Positions 15,568 to 24,369 of a stretch of DNA of 64,000 nt are shown here, piece by piece. The translations under genes were made by a program, and so were the position numbers. Each line of letters starts with the position of its first letter. The stretch's first letter is position 1. Below the pieces are notes generated by a model. That model did not search any database. It saw only the letters and a list, made by a program, of their open reading frames with translations, and was not told the origin of the DNA. This DNA comes from Burkholderia cenocepacia (GTDB lineage Bacteria; Pseudomonadota; Gammaproteobacteria; Burkholderiales; Burkholderiaceae), in the NCBI RefSeq assembly GCF_900446215.1, contig NZ_UAQZ01000014.1, positions 186,001 through 250,000 of the forward strand, in the 5' to 3' direction.

Positions 15568-17778
15568 ATGCGGAATGCGGTCCGGCGCGGCCATCGCTCG
15601 CCTTTGGCAATTTTCGACTGGTTTTCCGGCCTGCGACGCACGGTCGCCCCGGGATCGCCCACGACGTCCCGAGTGTTCGGCTGCGGCGCGCTGGCGCTTG
15701 CAGTCCTCTGCACCGGCTGCGCGGAATCGGCCGCGCAGCGCGACAGCAACACGTCCATCGCATCGACGAAGATCGAACGCACCAAGGCCGAGCGACTCGC
15801 GCGCGAACAGCAGATCGCGCGCACCGTGCCGTCGCTCGCATCGATCAGCCTCACGCAGCCGCGCCCGTTCACGCTGCGCGACTCGGGCCAGAACGGCGCG
15901 ATGACGTTCCTGCGCGACGTCGATTTCCGCATCGTCAACAACCTCGGCTTCTTCATCCACCAGTTGTCGGCCACGCTCGTGCCGACGCAGGCCGGCGCGC
16001 CGATCGTCTTCGACGATCCGACGAGCTTCGAGATCGACGTACATGAAGGCACGGTGACGCTCGACAACGCGAAGCTGACCGCCCTCTTCAACACCTACAT
16101 CTTCGGCTATCGCAACGCGCCGCTGCGCAAGCTCGCAGTGTCGGCCGGCGACGGCGTGATCCATCTGCAAGGCGAGATGCAGCGCGACGGCTGGGTACCG
16201 TTCTCGCTGACCGGCACGCTCGCGATCCGCGACGGCAGCCAGCTCGTGTTCCACCCGACCGGCGTACGCGTGTCGGGTATCAACGCGCAGCCGGTGATGC
16301 GCGCGGCCAACGTGAAGATGGCCGACCTGCTGAAGGTGCAGACCCCGATCGCGCAACTTGCCGGCGACGATCTCGTGATGGCGGTCGACAAGCTGATGCC
16401 GCCACCGCGCCTGAAGCTCACGATCACCGCCGTGCGCGTGACGCCGGCAGGCCTCGACCTGAAGCTCGACGACGGCACGCATGCCGGCTTCGCGATGCCG
16501 GCGAATGCCCCGCAGCAGGCGATGTACATCCGCGGCGGCGACGTGAAGTTCATGCGCTCGATGCCGATGAACGCCGACATCCTGATCGGTCCGGTCGATT
16601 CGTCGAAGCGCGAGCAGACGTTCGTGTTCGACCTGTATCACTATCGCGACCAGGTGTCGGCCGGTTACTTCAACTTCGACGAAAGCGGCGCGATGGCGAT
16701 CCGGATGCCTTCGTATACGGGCCCGGCGAGCGGCGCGCTGCTCGGCAACGCGGCGGCGCGCCTGAACGACAGCTTCCTCGCCGCGCAGCAGACTGCGCTG
16801 CGCGACGTGCGCCAGCACTGGGAAGCGTACGCGCTCGCGGCGGATGCGATGCGGCCCGGCATGCAGAAGGTCGCGATGCGGCGCACGTCGACGACGCCGT
16901 TCAACGAACGGCACGTGTCGAACCGCAACCCGACGATCCATCTGCGCAACGTCGACTTCAACCTGTCCGGCGATATCGGCTTTCATGTCGAGGATCTCGA
17001 CGTGGAACTCGTGTCGAGGCGGCCCGGCGAACCGGTCGATCTCGACGATCCGAACCAGTACGACATCCGCATTCTCGGCGGCACGGTCGTCGAATCGTGG
17101 AAGGCGATGTCGGCGCTCTTCAACAACTACCTGCTCGACTATTCGCCGCGTTCGCTGAACGACCTGCAACTGAGCGCGGACGGGCAGAACCTGCGCGTCC
17201 AGGGCGGCATCAAGCTGTGGAATCACGTGCCGGGGGTCTGGCTGCCGACCGACATGAAGGGCTCGCTGACGGTGCTCGACGACCGGCACCTCGCCTTCAA
17301 GCCGTCGCAGGTGTCGGTGCTCGGCATCCCGCAGGCGACGCTGCTGCGCTCGCTCGGCATCGAGCTCGCGTCGCTGACGCCGTTGCGCCGACGCGGCGCG
17401 GAACTGCGCGGCGACACGCTCGTGCTCGACCAGTACACCGTGTTCCCGCCGCCCGTGCTGAACGGCAAGCTCGGCCAGGCAACGGTCGAACGCGACGGCT
17501 TGCGTCTCACGTTCCGGCGCGCAGCGGGTGCAGCCGCGCCGAAGCGGCCGCAGATCGATGCGCCGAGCTACATGTGGATGGAAGGCGGCGACATGAAGAT
17601 GTTCAACGTGCTCGAGCTGAACGTGCGCGCGTTGATCCGGAATTCGGCCGAGGCGGGCCCGATGCGGTTCGACCTGTACGGATACCGCAGCCAGGTCGCG
17701 CAGGGCTCGGTGCGGATGCTGCCGGACGGCACGCTGGTCGTCGACATCGGGCAGAAGAATCCGCTCGCGTCGCGCTGA
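15568..17778 (+). CDS. Large internally duplicated lipoprotein (hypothetical, envelope)
   Basis: 736 aa. The N-terminus has a long Arg-rich leader and a lipobox-like LCTGC (about C51), pointing to a lipoprotein. The body consists of two tandem homologous modules, about residues 110-370 and 455-730. They align over FLRDVDFRIVNNLGFFIHQL versus LRNVDFNLSGDIGFHVEDLD, over LTALFNTYIFGYRNAPLRKL versus MSALFNNYLLDYSPRSLNDL, and over further blocks. Each module alternates beta-strands and resembles lipid-binding DUF2993/AsmA-like folds only loosely. I do not recognise a named family. It is probably anchored at the outer or inner membrane facing the periplasm. A terminator follows. Confidence 0.8.
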   Translation: MRNAVRRGHRSPLAIFDWFSGLRRTVAPGSPTTSRVFGCGALALAVLCTGCAESAAQRDSNTSIASTKIERTKAERLAREQQIARTVPSLASISLTQPRPFTLRDSGQNGAMTFLRDVDFRIVNNLGFFIHQLSATLVPTQAGAPIVFDDPTSFEIDVHEGTVTLDNAKLTALFNTYIFGYRNAPLRKLAVSAGDGVIHLQGEMQRDGWVPFSLTGTLAIRDGSQLVFHPTGVRVSGINAQPVMRAANVKMADLLKVQTPIAQLAGDDLVMAVDKLMPPPRLKLTITAVRVTPAGLDLKLDDGTHAGFAMPANAPQQAMYIRGGDVKFMRSMPMNADILIGPVDSSKREQTFVFDLYHYRDQVSAGYFNFDESGAMAIRMPSYTGPASGALLGNAAARLNDSFLAAQQTALRDVRQHWEAYALAADAMRPGMQKVAMRRTSTTPFNERHVSNRNPTIHLRNVDFNLSGDIGFHVEDLDVELVSRRPGEPVDLDDPNQYDIRILGGTVVESWKAMSALFNNYLLDYSPRSLNDLQLSADGQNLRVQGGIKLWNHVPGVWLPTDMKGSLTVLDDRHLAFKPSQVSVLGIPQATLLRSLGIELASLTPLRRRGAELRGDTLVLDQYTVFPPPVLNGKLGQATVERDGLRLTFRRAAGAAAPKRPQIDAPSYMWMEGGDMKMFNVLELNVRALIRNSAEAGPMRFDLYGYRSQVAQGSVRMLPDGTLVVDIGQKNPLASR

Positions 17779-17799
17779 TCCGCATGCGCGACCCGCATG

Positions 17800-17836
17800 A
17801 AAAAGCCCGGTGGCAGGTCGCCAACCGGGCTTTTTC
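17800..17836 (+). terminator. Intrinsic terminator after the duplicated lipoprotein gene
   Basis: AAAAAGCCCGGT and ACCGGGCTTTTT form a long stem around GGCAGGTCGCCA, ending in TTTTTC. It is symmetrical enough to work in both directions. The IS110 element begins about 40 bp beyond it. Confidence 0.9.
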
Positions 17837-17875
17837 AATGCTGCCTGCGCGCCGTGCGCTTGTATGTTCAGTACT

Positions 17876-18057
17876 GACCAGTACGGTAAAGTCTGGTGGT
17901 AGCCAGACGAGACCGTGCAGTTTGCCCCGCGCTTGGGTGTTGGAGCCCGTGACTGAGTACAAAACGCACGGTTGCCGTGCTGGTCTTCCTGAAGCCCGAA
18001 CGGTTACGCGCGCCATTTACATCGAGTGCGCATGTACAAGCATGGGATCCGAAGATC
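17876..18057 (+). ncRNA. Candidate IS110 bridge RNA segment
   Basis: Non-coding 182 bp before the recombinase, close to the size of known IS110-group bridge RNAs. It contains a hairpin GTCTGG/CCAGAC (17891-17908). ACGGTTAC (18000-18007) is identical to the right end of the element (19032-19039). CTGGTC (17980-17985) is complementary to the left-end start GACCAG (17876-17881). GACTGAGTAC (17951-17960) is complementary to the inferred empty target GTACTCAGTC. These fit donor-binding and target-binding guides. Exact RNA ends are unknown. Confidence 0.5.
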
Positions 18058-19023
18058 ATGTCTGCTCCTTCTGCCGTAACGGTCGGCATTGACGTCGCAA
18101 AAGCTCACGTCGATGTTTCCGTACTGGGTGCCAATCTGGACATCCGTCGATTCAACAACGATGCCGAGGGCCACTCGGCCCTGGCTGTTGCCCTTCAGCC
18201 GCTGAACGTGCAGTTGGTCGTGATGGAGGCGACCGGTGGCTACGAGACCGAGCTGGCGTGCGCCTTGCAAGGTGCGGGTTTGCCGGTCGCTGTCGTCAAC
18301 CCTCGGCAAGCACGCGATTTTGCCCGCTCGATGGGACGTCTGGCGAAAACCGATGCCATCGACGCACGTATGCTTGCCGAACTGGCTTCCGTGCTACTGC
18401 GTCGGGACGATCTGTCCCGCTTGCTACGTCCCGTTCCCGACGAGCGGCAGCAGTGGCTGGCTGCACTGGTGACCCGACGGCGCCAACTACTCACCATGCT
18501 CCTTTCGGAGCGACAGCGGCTCCAGATCACGCCGGTTGGTCTGCATTCAAGTCTGCTGGCTATCATTGCCGCCATCCAGGCACAACTCGATGACATTGAC
18601 GCTCAGATGGTCGCTCATGTACGCCAGCACTTCGGTGAACTCGACCGCCTGTTGCAGTCCACACATGGAATTGGCCCGGTATCCAGCGCCTGCCTGATCG
18701 CAGAACTGCCCGAATTGGGCCGGCTCAATCGCCGTCAGATTGCAGCCCTCGTTGGCGTCGCTCCCATTGCTTGCGATTCCGGCTTACGTAATGGGCGACG
18801 ACGGGTTCAAGGTGGCCGCTTCGCGATCCGTCGCGTGCTGTACATGGCTACATTGACTGCCACACGCTACAACCCCGCCATCAGAGCCTTCTATCAACGC
18901 CTGAAGGCCGCCGGCAAACTGTCCAAGGTCGCGCTTGTTGCCTGCATGCGCAAGCTCCTAACCATGCTCAATGCCATGGTCAAAACCAACACGCCTTGGG
19001 ACGATTCACTTCATCGGGCTTGA
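18058..19023 (+). CDS. IS110-family recombinase (DEDD transposase)
   Basis: 321 aa. The N-terminal RuvC-like DEDD domain is complete: TVGIDVAKAHVDV, VVMEATGGYETEL and LAKTDAIDARMLAEL supply the acidic residues. A coiled middle follows. The C-terminal Transposase_20 domain has THGIGPVSSACLIAELPELG and GVAPIACDSGLRNGRRR, with the conserved Ser. ATG at 18058. No frameshift or stop, so it should be active. Codon use (more A/T third positions) differs from the neighbours, as expected of a mobile gene. Confidence 0.95.
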   Translation: MSAPSAVTVGIDVAKAHVDVSVLGANLDIRRFNNDAEGHSALAVALQPLNVQLVVMEATGGYETELACALQGAGLPVAVVNPRQARDFARSMGRLAKTDAIDARMLAELASVLLRRDDLSRLLRPVPDERQQWLAALVTRRRQLLTMLLSERQRLQITPVGLHSSLLAIIAAIQAQLDDIDAQMVAHVRQHFGELDRLLQSTHGIGPVSSACLIAELPELGRLNRRQIAALVGVAPIACDSGLRNGRRRVQGGRFAIRRVLYMATLTATRYNPAIRAFYQRLKAAGKLSKVALVACMRKLLTMLNAMVKTNTPWDDSLHRA

Positions 19024-19039
19024 CTCGGAAGACGGTTAC

Positions 19040-19453
19040 TCAGTCGTGTTTCAGTCCGTCGATCACGTCCAGCAACGCCTGCCGCAACGCGATGACGTCG
19101 ACGGTTGCGCCCGGCTTGGCCGCCCCACGCGCATCGACGGCCTGCGCGTCGGATTCGGCTGGCTCCGCCGCGGCCCGCTCGCTGCCCGGCGAATCGAGCC
19201 GGTTGCGCGCGCCGTTGATCGTGAAGCCCTGCTCGTACAGCAATTCGCGAATCCGCCGGATCAGCAGCACTTCGTGATGCTGGTAATACCGCCGGTTGCC
19301 GCGCCGCTTCACCGGCCGCAGTTGAGTGAATTCCTGTTCCCAGTAACGCAGCACATGTGGTTTGACCCCGCACAGTTCGCTGACTTCGCCGATCGTGAAG
19401 TAGCGCTTCGCGGGAATCGGAGGCAAGACGACTTTCTCAACCGTGGTGGTCAT
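19040..19453 (-). CDS. MerR-family transcriptional regulator next to ihfA
   Basis: 137 aa. MerR HTH: KRYFTIGEVSELCGVKPHVL, RYWEQEFTQLRPVKRRGNRR and YYQHHEVLLIRRIRELLYEQG, followed by an Ala-rich linker and short C-terminal helix (IALRQALLDVIDGLKHD). It lacks a metal-binding Cys loop, so it is not a metal sensor of the classical type. It follows ihfA by 58 bp on the same strand, a conserved arrangement in proteobacteria (MlrA/YcgE-like small MerR). The IS110 copy abuts its stop codon but leaves the protein whole. Confidence 0.92.
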   Translation of the reverse strand: MTTTVEKVVLPPIPAKRYFTIGEVSELCGVKPHVLRYWEQEFTQLRPVKRRGNRRYYQHHEVLLIRRIRELLYEQGFTINGARNRLDSPGSERAAAEPAESDAQAVDARGAAKPGATVDVIALRQALLDVIDGLKHD

Positions 19454-19511
19454 CGTCGGTTAACCGTCGGTAAAGGGTGCGCGGCGGCCGCGCGGGGCGT
19501 GGGCGCGCGTC

Positions 19512-19907
19512 TTACTCCGCGCCGTTTTCGACCAGCGCCTTCAGCTTCTGGCTCGCGTGGAAGGTTACCACCCGGCGGGCCGCGATCGGAATCGCCTCGC
19601 CCGTCTTCGGATTGCGGCCCGGACGCTGCGGCTTGTCGCGCAACTGGAAATTGCCGAACCCCGACAGCTTGACGCTTTCACCGTTTTCGAGCGCGTCGCG
19701 GATCACTTCGAAAAACGCCTCGACCATGTCCTTCGCTTCACGCTTGTTCAGCCCGACGCTGTCGAACAGCAGCTCCGCCAGTTCCGCCTTCGTCAGCGTC
19801 GGCGTCTCGGTGGACGCCGGCGCCGAAGCGTCGCGGTTCATCGCGCTGCGTTGCGCCGTCAGGAGGGCTTCGAATTCACTCGAGGTCATGTCGTTCATAT
19901 CTGCCAT
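19512..19907 (-). CDS. ihfA: Integration host factor subunit alpha, with N-terminal extension
   Basis: IHF bends DNA as an alpha/beta heterodimer in recombination, replication and sigma-54 transcription. Residues 37-131 are the canonical protein: TLTKAELAELLFDSVGLNKR, VKLSGFGNFQLRDKPQRPGR, NPKTGEAIPIAARRVVTF. The Pro in RPGRNPKTGE intercalates in the minor groove. The first 36 residues (SEFEALLTAQRSAMNRDASA...) are an extension absent from E. coli. The exact start among several Met codons is uncertain because no strong ribosome site decides it. It follows pheT by 63 bp. Confidence 0.95.
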   Translation of the reverse strand: MADMNDMTSSEFEALLTAQRSAMNRDASAPASTETPTLTKAELAELLFDSVGLNKREAKDMVEAFFEVIRDALENGESVKLSGFGNFQLRDKPQRPGRNPKTGEAIPIAARRVVTFHASQKLKALVENGAE

Positions 19908-19970
19908 ACAGCGCGTTGAATCAAAACTTACGATGGAAAAAAGCCGCCCGCGAACGGGCGGGCCCTCTCC

Positions 19971-22400
19971 TTAGCCGCGCAGGCGCGCCCCGGCGCGAGC
20001 CATCCGCTCGACCAGCGTCTGAATCGCCTGGTCGACGACCTCGTCCTGCAGCGTGCCAGCCGCATCCTGCAGCGTCACGCGGAAGGCAAGGCTCTTCTCG
20101 TTCGCGGCAAGACCACCGGAAGTATTTGATTTTGCACGAAATTCGTCGAAGAGTACAACCTTCTGAACGAATCGGCAGGCCTCTTCGGCAAGCGCCTTCT
20201 TCATTTCGTCGAAAAGTGCCTGAACCTCGACCGCCTGATCGACGACAACGGCGATATCGCGACGGACCGGCGGGAATTTCGACACGTCGGTCGGCGCGGG
20301 CAGCGCACGGGCGATCAGCGCGTCCGCGTCGATCTCGAACATCACCGGCGGGTGCGGCAGCTCGTATTTCTGCATCAGGCGCGGATGCAGTTCGCCGATC
20401 CAGCCGACCGCGCGGCCATCGATTTCGATGCGTGCGCTGCGGCCCGGATGAAGGGCCGGATGCTCGGCCTTCACGAAACGCGCAACCGCCGGCGCGAGCA
20501 GCGCTTCGAGATCGCCCTTCACGTCGAAGAAATCGACCGCGCGGGTCGTCACGCCCCACTGCTCGTCGAGTGCCGGACCGTACGCCAGCGCGCCGACGCG
20601 CTTGGGCTGCGCATGGCCTTCAACCGCCAGCTCGCCGGCCTTCACCGACGGATCGGCGACGAACACGCGCCCCGATTCGAACACGCGCACGCGATCGGCA
20701 CGGCGGTTCAGGTTGTGGCGCAGCACGGCGATCAGGCTGCCGAACAGCGTCGTACGCATCACCGAGAGCTGGCTCGCGATCGGGTTCAGCAGGCGGATCG
20801 GGTTGTCGTTGCCCGCGAAATCGTGCTCCCACTCCGCATCGACGAAGCTGAAGTTGACGGTTTCCGCGTAGTCGCGCGCGGCCAGCGCGTGACGGATGTC
20901 GTGGATCGACCGCCGCGTCTCGTGGGTCGCGCGCATTTCGCTGGTCGCGACCGGCGGCCGGGCCGGGATCTTCTCGAAGCCGTAGATGCGCGCCACTTCC
21001 TCGATCAGGTCTTCCTCGATCTCGATGTCGAAGCGATGCGACGGCGGCGTGACGAGGAACGCGTCGTCTTCACGCTCGAACGGCAGGCCGAGGCGCGTGA
21101 AGATATCCGCGATCTCGTCGGCGTCGATCTTCACGCCGATGATGCGGTTCGCGCGCGACACACGCATCTTCACCGGCGCGCGCTGCGGCAGGTTCACCGC
21201 CTGATCGTCGACCGGGCCGGCCTTGCCGCCGCAGATCTCGAGAATCAGCTGCGTGATGCGCTCGACGTGCTCGACGGTCGTCGCGTAATCGACGCCGCGC
21301 TCGAAGCGATGCGCCGCATCGGTCGAGAAGTTGTACTTGCGCGCGCGGCCGCGGATGCTGTCCGGCCACCAGAACGCGGCTTCCAGATAGATATTGGTCG
21401 TATCGAGCGTGACGGCCGTGCTGTCGCCGCCCATGATGCCGGCCAGGCTTTCGACCTGACGGTCGTCCGCGATCACGCCGACCGTTTCGTCGAGTTCGAC
21501 CGTATTGCCGTTGAGCAGCTTCAGCGATTCGCCGCGCTTGCCCCAGCGCACTTCGATGCCGCCGTGGATCTTGTCGAGATCGAACACGTGCGACGGGCGG
21601 CCGAGTTCGAACATCACGTAGTTCGAGATGTCGACGAGCGCGGACACGCTGCGCTGGCCCGAACGCTCGAGGCGCTCGACCATCCACTGCGGCGTCTTCG
21701 CATGCGCGTTCACGCCGCGGATCACGCGGCCCGAGAAGCGGCCGCACAGATCGGGCGCGGCGATGCGCACGGGCAGTGTTTCGTCGAGCTCGACGTTCAC
21801 CGGGCGGATGTCGACCGGCGTCAGCGGTGCGCCGGTGATCGCGGCCGTCTCGCGGGCGATACCGAACACCGACAGGCAGTCGGCCTTGTTCGGCGTCAGC
21901 TTGATTTCGAAGATCGTGTCGTCGAGATTGAGGGTCTCGCGGATGTCCTGACCGACCGGCGTGTCTTCCGGCAGGATCAGCAGCCCGCTGTGATCCTCGG
22001 ACAACTTCAGCTCGCGCGCCGAGCACAGCATCCCCTGGCTCTCCACGCCGCGCAGCTTCGACAGCTTGATCGCGAACGGCTTGCCGCCCTCTTCCGCCGG
22101 CGGCAGTTCCGCACCGACCAGCGCGACCGGCACCTTGATGCCGGGCGCCACGTTCGGCGCGCCGCACACGATGTTCAGCGTCGCGCCGGTGCCGGCGTCG
22201 ACCTGGCAGACATTGAGCTTGTCCGCATCCGGATGCTTGACGACTTCGAGCACGCGGCCCACGACGATCTTCGACGTCGGCGGCGCAGCCTTGCTCAGCG
22301 ATTCGACTTCGAGCCCCGCCATCGTCAGCGCGTGCGACAGCTCGTCGGTCGTCAGCTGCGGGTCGACAAAGGTTCTCAACCAGGATTCAGGGAATTGCAT
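19971..22400 (-). CDS. pheT: Phenylalanine-tRNA ligase beta subunit
   Basis: 809 aa, normal bacterial length. Domains in order: EMAP-like tRNA-binding domain (about 39-150, KIVVGRVLEVVKHPDADKLN, VCGAPNVAPGIKVPVALVGA), B3/B4 editing domain (about 210-385), B5 (about 400-475), the catalytic-like core (FVDAEWEHDFAGNDNPIRLL) and the C-terminal FDX-ACB anticodon domain (KFPPVRRDIAVVVDQAVEVQ). It pairs with PheS as an (alpha-beta)2 tetramer. It starts 97 bp after the pheS stop and is followed by ihfA on the same strand. Confidence 0.98.
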   Translation of the reverse strand: MQFPESWLRTFVDPQLTTDELSHALTMAGLEVESLSKAAPPTSKIVVGRVLEVVKHPDADKLNVCQVDAGTGATLNIVCGAPNVAPGIKVPVALVGAELPPAEEGGKPFAIKLSKLRGVESQGMLCSARELKLSEDHSGLLILPEDTPVGQDIRETLNLDDTIFEIKLTPNKADCLSVFGIARETAAITGAPLTPVDIRPVNVELDETLPVRIAAPDLCGRFSGRVIRGVNAHAKTPQWMVERLERSGQRSVSALVDISNYVMFELGRPSHVFDLDKIHGGIEVRWGKRGESLKLLNGNTVELDETVGVIADDRQVESLAGIMGGDSTAVTLDTTNIYLEAAFWWPDSIRGRARKYNFSTDAAHRFERGVDYATTVEHVERITQLILEICGGKAGPVDDQAVNLPQRAPVKMRVSRANRIIGVKIDADEIADIFTRLGLPFEREDDAFLVTPPSHRFDIEIEEDLIEEVARIYGFEKIPARPPVATSEMRATHETRRSIHDIRHALAARDYAETVNFSFVDAEWEHDFAGNDNPIRLLNPIASQLSVMRTTLFGSLIAVLRHNLNRRADRVRVFESGRVFVADPSVKAGELAVEGHAQPKRVGALAYGPALDEQWGVTTRAVDFFDVKGDLEALLAPAVARFVKAEHPALHPGRSARIEIDGRAVGWIGELHPRLMQKYELPHPPVMFEIDADALIARALPAPTDVSKFPPVRRDIAVVVDQAVEVQALFDEMKKALAEEACRFVQKVVLFDEFRAKSNTSGGLAANEKSLAFRVTLQDAAGTLQDEVVDQAIQTLVERMARAGARLRG

Positions 22401-22497
22401 GGATGTCTACGTTCGAAACAGGTTAGATCGACGCCCGGGCCCCGTCGGAAACGTCCATCGGGGCGTGCGCGGGCACAGGTCGGCGCGGCGAGCGGCG

Positions 22498-23511
22498 TTA
22501 TGCGAACTGGCGCAGGAAACGCAAGTCGTTCTCGAAGAACAACCGGAGATCCTGGACGCCGTAGCGCAGCATCGTCAGGCGCTCGAGGCCGCTGCCGAAC
22601 GCGAAACCGATGTAGCGCTCGGGGTCGAGGCCCATGTTGCGGATCACGGTCGGATGCACCTGCCCCGAGCCGGAAATTTCGAGCCACTTGCCGGCGTTCT
22701 TGCCTTGCTCGAACATCATGTCGATCTCGGCCGACGGTTCCGTGAACGGGAAATACGACGGACGGAAGCGCACGAGGATGTCGTCGCGCTCGAAGAATTT
22801 TTTCAGGAAGTCGGTATAGACGCCCTTGAGGTCGGCGAAGCTGATGTTTTCGTCGATCCACAGCCCCTCGACCTGATTGAACATCGGCGAGTGGGTCGCA
22901 TCGCTGTCGACGCGATACGTGCGGCCCGGCGCGATCACCTTGATCGGCGGACGGTTCATGCGCGCATAACGCACCTGCATCGGGCTCGTGTGCGTGCGCA
23001 GCAGCAGCTGGCGGCCGTCGGCATCCTTGCCTTCGACGTAGAAGGTGTCCTGCATCGAACGCGCCGGATGGTTCTCCGGGCTGTTCAGCGACGTGAAGTT
23101 GTACCAGTCGGTCTCGATTTCGGGGCCGTCGGCCACGTCGAAACCGATCGAGCCGAAAATCTGTTCGACCCGCTCCCACGTGCGCATCACGGGGTGCAGG
23201 CTGCCGGCGCCGGCGCCGCGGCCGGGCAACGTCACGTCGATCGCTTCGGCAGTGAGGCGCTGATTCAGCAGCGCGTCGGCCAGCGCCTGGCGACGGGCGG
23301 TGAGCGCGGCTTCAACCTGCTGCTTCGCGACGTTGATGCGGGCGCCTTCGGTCTTGCGTGCTTCGGGATCGAGCTTGCCGAGGCCCTTCAGCAACTCGGT
23401 CAGCGCACCCGATTTGCCGAGAAATCGTGCTTTCTCGTTTTCGAGCGTGGTGATGTCGGCAGCCTGTTCGAAGGACTGCTGCGCGTCGGCGACAATCTGG
23501 TCCAGATCCAT
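22498..23511 (-). CDS. pheS: Phenylalanine-tRNA ligase alpha subunit
   Basis: 337 aa. N-terminal coiled coil (DLDQIVADAQQSFEQAADIT), then class II synthetase motifs: motif 2 around RTHTSPMQVRYARMNRPPIK and APGRTYRVDSDATHSPMFNQ, motif 3 in GFAFGSGLERLTMLRYGV. Starting at MDLDQ (23511) gives the family length; an ATG 9 bp earlier is possible. A terminator-like hairpin lies in the leader between rplT and this gene, so pheST expression is either attenuated or has its own promoter. Confidence 0.98.
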   Translation of the reverse strand: MDLDQIVADAQQSFEQAADITTLENEKARFLGKSGALTELLKGLGKLDPEARKTEGARINVAKQQVEAALTARRQALADALLNQRLTAEAIDVTLPGRGAGAGSLHPVMRTWERVEQIFGSIGFDVADGPEIETDWYNFTSLNSPENHPARSMQDTFYVEGKDADGRQLLLRTHTSPMQVRYARMNRPPIKVIAPGRTYRVDSDATHSPMFNQVEGLWIDENISFADLKGVYTDFLKKFFERDDILVRFRPSYFPFTEPSAEIDMMFEQGKNAGKWLEISGSGQVHPTVIRNMGLDPERYIGFAFGSGLERLTMLRYGVQDLRLFFENDLRFLRQFA

Positions 23512-23565
23512 AGATCCCATCATTTCCAACGTCATTCGGTCTTGGCGAGCGAAACCGCCCACCAA

Positions 23566-23591
23566 ACAAAAAAGGGGCTCGGAAGAGCCCC
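23566..23591 (-). terminator. Intrinsic terminator / attenuator between rplT and pheS
   Basis: Minus strand: GGGGCTC-TTCC-GAGCCCC followed by TTTTTT, 55 bp before pheS. An upstream segment, TGCAGCG ... CGCTGCA, can form a second hairpin. In enterobacteria pheST is attenuated by a Phe-rich leader peptide; here I find no such peptide. It may simply trim transcription of pheST relative to the ribosomal-protein genes. Confidence 0.85.
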
Positions 23592-23659
23592 GTTTTCGCT
23601 GCAGCGGCCGAGACTACCGGAACCTCGCTGCAACTAACCACGCAGTGCTAATTTCGCAA

Positions 23660-24019
23660 TTAGGCTGCAACGGCGGCTTTCACCTGCTTGACGATCGCAG
23701 CAAAAGCAGCCTTGTCGAACACCGCCATGTCGGCCAGCACCTTACGGTCGAGTTCGATCGACGCCTTCTTCAGGCCGTTGATGAACACGCTGTAGGTCAT
23801 GTCGTGCTGGCGAACTGCCGCGTTGATACGCGTGATCCACAGTGCGCGGAACACACGCTTCTTGTTGCGGCGATCGCGGTACGCGTACTGACCAGCGCGC
23901 ATCACCGCCTGCTTGGCGATGCGGTAGACGTTATTGCGGCGGCCGCGATAACCCTTGGCCAGGTTGATGATCTTCTTGTGGCGGGCCCGTGCGGTTACCC
24001 CACGTTTGACTCGAGGCAT
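23660..24019 (-). CDS. rplT: 50S ribosomal protein L20
   Basis: 119 aa, starting [20 protein letters not shown], with [20 protein letters not shown] and the C-terminal globular part ([20 protein letters not shown]). Normal length. In enterobacteria L20 also represses its own operon by binding mRNA ahead of rpmI. It follows rpmI by 30 bp. Confidence 0.99.
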
Positions 24020-24049
24020 GTTTCTCTCCTTGGAGTATCAGTTGAGGGG

Positions 24050-24247
24050 TTACGCGAACGGGAGCATCGCGCGGACGGAGTTCAGATCGGAATCATGAAC
24101 TGCCGTTGCGCCGCGCAGATGGCGCTTGTTCTTCGTGGTTTTCTTGGTCAGGATGTGGCGCTTGAAGGCTTGACCGCGCTTGACGGTACCGCCCGGACGC
24201 ACCACGAAGCGCTTTGCAGCGCTCTTCTTGGTCTTCATCTTAGGCAT
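24050..24247 (-). CDS. rpmI: 50S ribosomal protein L35
   Basis: 65 aa: [20 protein letters not shown], then [20 protein letters not shown] and [20 protein letters not shown]. The ATG at 24247 gives the family start; an upstream in-frame ATG adds three residues. Second gene of infC-rpmI-rplT. The 190-bp spacer upstream contains a large hairpin. Confidence 0.98.
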
Positions 24248-24369
24248 GACGAACAACTCCAGTTTATTAGATGGCGATGGGTGTGCGGTTGGCTTGCGCC
24301 CTTGACCCGCCCTTCGAAACCCAGTCCACTTGTGTACGGCGACCCGCTTGCGCAGCCGCCGTCATTGTT

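Larger units (their letters stand above)
17874..19040 (+). mobile_element. IS110-family insertion sequence, apparently intact
   Basis: About 1.16 kb. Ends were inferred from a shared TACT (left CT 17874-17875, right CT 19039-19040), compatible with the CT core used by the IS110 group; there are no terminal inverted repeats, as usual for the family. The 5' non-coding part is long (about 180 bp) and the 3' part short (17 bp), the layout of elements with a bridge RNA at the left end. It sits between the terminator of the duplicated lipoprotein gene and the convergent merR gene. It ends on the last base of the merR stop without changing it. Confidence 0.8.

Noticed and set aside
15484..17838. Long minus-strand open frame antisense to the duplicated lipoprotein gene
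   Set aside because: Composition is that of a shadow frame and no domain is recognisable; the plus strand has a signal peptide, lipobox and internal homology.
19040..19453. merR disrupted by the IS110 insertion
   Set aside because: The protein has normal length and its stop codon is kept; the element joins exactly at the last base.
20352..22745. Long plus-strand open frame antisense to pheT
   Set aside because: pheT is certain on the other strand; the frame is a codon-bias artefact.
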